In this document: one piece after another, positions 33,093 to 33,499 of the stretch
How the letters are laid out: each line of letters begins with the position of its first letter
Position numbering within the stretch: position 1 is the stretch's first letter
Source of the DNA: an uncultured Clostridia bacterium
GTDB taxonomy: Bacteria > Bacillota > Clostridia > Oscillospirales > Acutalibacteraceae
Length of the DNA: 33,499 bases
Direction: 5' to 3'
NCBI GenBank assembly: GCA_946566955.1
Contig: CAMNXD010000011.1
Span: 1-33,499 of the forward strand
Notes under the pieces: model-generated
Told to the model about the DNA's origin: nothing
Database searches by the model: none
What the model saw: the letters and a program-made list of their open reading frames with translations, nothing else
Translations under genes and position numbers: made by a program

Positions 33093-33499
33093 TCAAGCTG
33101 TTCGCTTCCACATATAACAAGTTATATATGGTTGTAAATTGTTATGTGAACCACCGCCACCAGCGTTTTGGTTTGTCGCTATTGTGTATGACATTTCCGT
33201 CCAACCGTTTGAATTTCCCTTGTACTGAGAAGATGTGCGGCCTGTATAGCGAGGTGTAAAAATTGTTCCGTCGTCGCTGTCTTCTCCTCCGAAAAGTGCG
33301 GGCCTTCCGTAATTGTGTCTATGTGAATTTTGGGTGTGAGTATGGCTTGGCATTTGTGCAATCGTTAAAGTATGTGTTTCTGAACCACCTGTTTTTTCTA
33401 CGCTGTTAAAAGTTCCACTTGTATTAACTCCAACAGGCACTCGTCCTTGACCCCAAGTGACCCACGTTCCACCAAAAAGATTGGTGGGATTTGTGCTAT
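33093..33499 (-). CDS. Phage tail collar / tail fibre protein, 5' part outside the window
   Basis: The frame is open from the right edge to 33093. It continues upstream of the GTG at 33440 as STNPTNLFGGTWVTWGQGR, so that GTG is not the start. The sequence has the tail-collar style: GRVPVGVNTSG, EKTGGSETHTLTIAQMPSHT, a His-rich HTHTQNSHRH stretch that often binds metal in fibre tips, Gly-rich GGGGSHNN, and the typical ending NLQPYITCYMWKRTA. It sits next to the lysis genes as in many prophages. At least part of the N-terminus is missing. Confidence 0.85.
   Translation of the reverse strand, partial: STNPTNLFGGTWVTWGQGRVPVGVNTSGTFNSVEKTGGSETHTLTIAQMPSHTHTQNSHRHNYGRPALFGGEDSDDGTIFTPRYTGRTSSQYKGNSNGWTEMSYTIATNQNAGGGGSHNNLQPYITCYMWKRTA

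Overview
The window is low-GC (roughly one third G+C by eye) bacterial chromosome with Gram-positive housekeeping genes. CIRCE-controlled groES-groEL, AddA/AddB in place of RecBCD, a CwlD-type amidase, a YlmC/YmxH-type protein, TTG starts behind strong AGGAGG-like ribosome sites and TTGACA-17-TATAAT promoters all point to a member of the Clostridia, perhaps an Oscillospirales-like lineage. This placement rests on protein resemblance recalled from memory, not on a search.

Layout. (1) 1-1.2 kb: the 3' part of tRNA-Glu, an ASCH-domain protein, tRNA-Val and a Vat-type acyltransferase that begins at or just past the tRNA 3' end. (2) 1.3-4.5 kb: mnmA (TTG start), then the groES-groEL operon with promoter and CIRCE. 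(3) 4.5-5 kb: a promoter-to-terminator unit holding only a broken coiled-coil gene. (4) 5-10.9 kb: ftsZ (minus), gpsA-like (plus), a GNAT gene (minus) and secA (plus). (5) 10.9-14.2 kb: an accessory stretch with a secreted class 3 lipase cut by an in-frame TAA, a 426-residue helical protein built from an internal duplication behind a 17-T tract, and a 54-residue single-span membrane protein with a TTG start. (6) 14.2-18.5 kb: a P-type ATPase (minus), a YlmC/YmxH-like gene (plus), trhA (minus) and cwlD (plus). (7) 18.7-20 kb: a 384-residue unknown protein with a proline/serine-rich start, an EEL repeat and a decayed reading-frame tail. (8) 20-28.3 kb: radA (plus) meeting an addB-addA operon (minus), all DNA repair. 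(9) 28.4-33.5 kb: tRNA-Pro, then an integrated element running off the right edge.

The element carries a large serine recombinase gene whose conserved arginine codon next to the catalytic serine is TGA, a TnpW-like gene, a structured GC-rich segment, a SLOG/sigma-like composite gene divergent from an XRE regulator across two CCATATATGG palindromes, a second XRE regulator, and a phage lysis and tail module (holin, SPOR-tailed amidase, tail collar protein). It looks like a mosaic of transposon or ICE genes and phage genes, probably no longer able to excise by its own recombinase.

The recurrent oddity is gene decay. Four loci (4.6, 11.3, 19.9 and 30.2 kb) have coding-like sequence that continues in frame past a stop codon, all in accessory genes, while the core genes are intact. 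The most distinctive unexplained proteins are the duplicated 426-residue protein, the 384-residue protein and the 54-residue membrane protein. None could be assigned a function.
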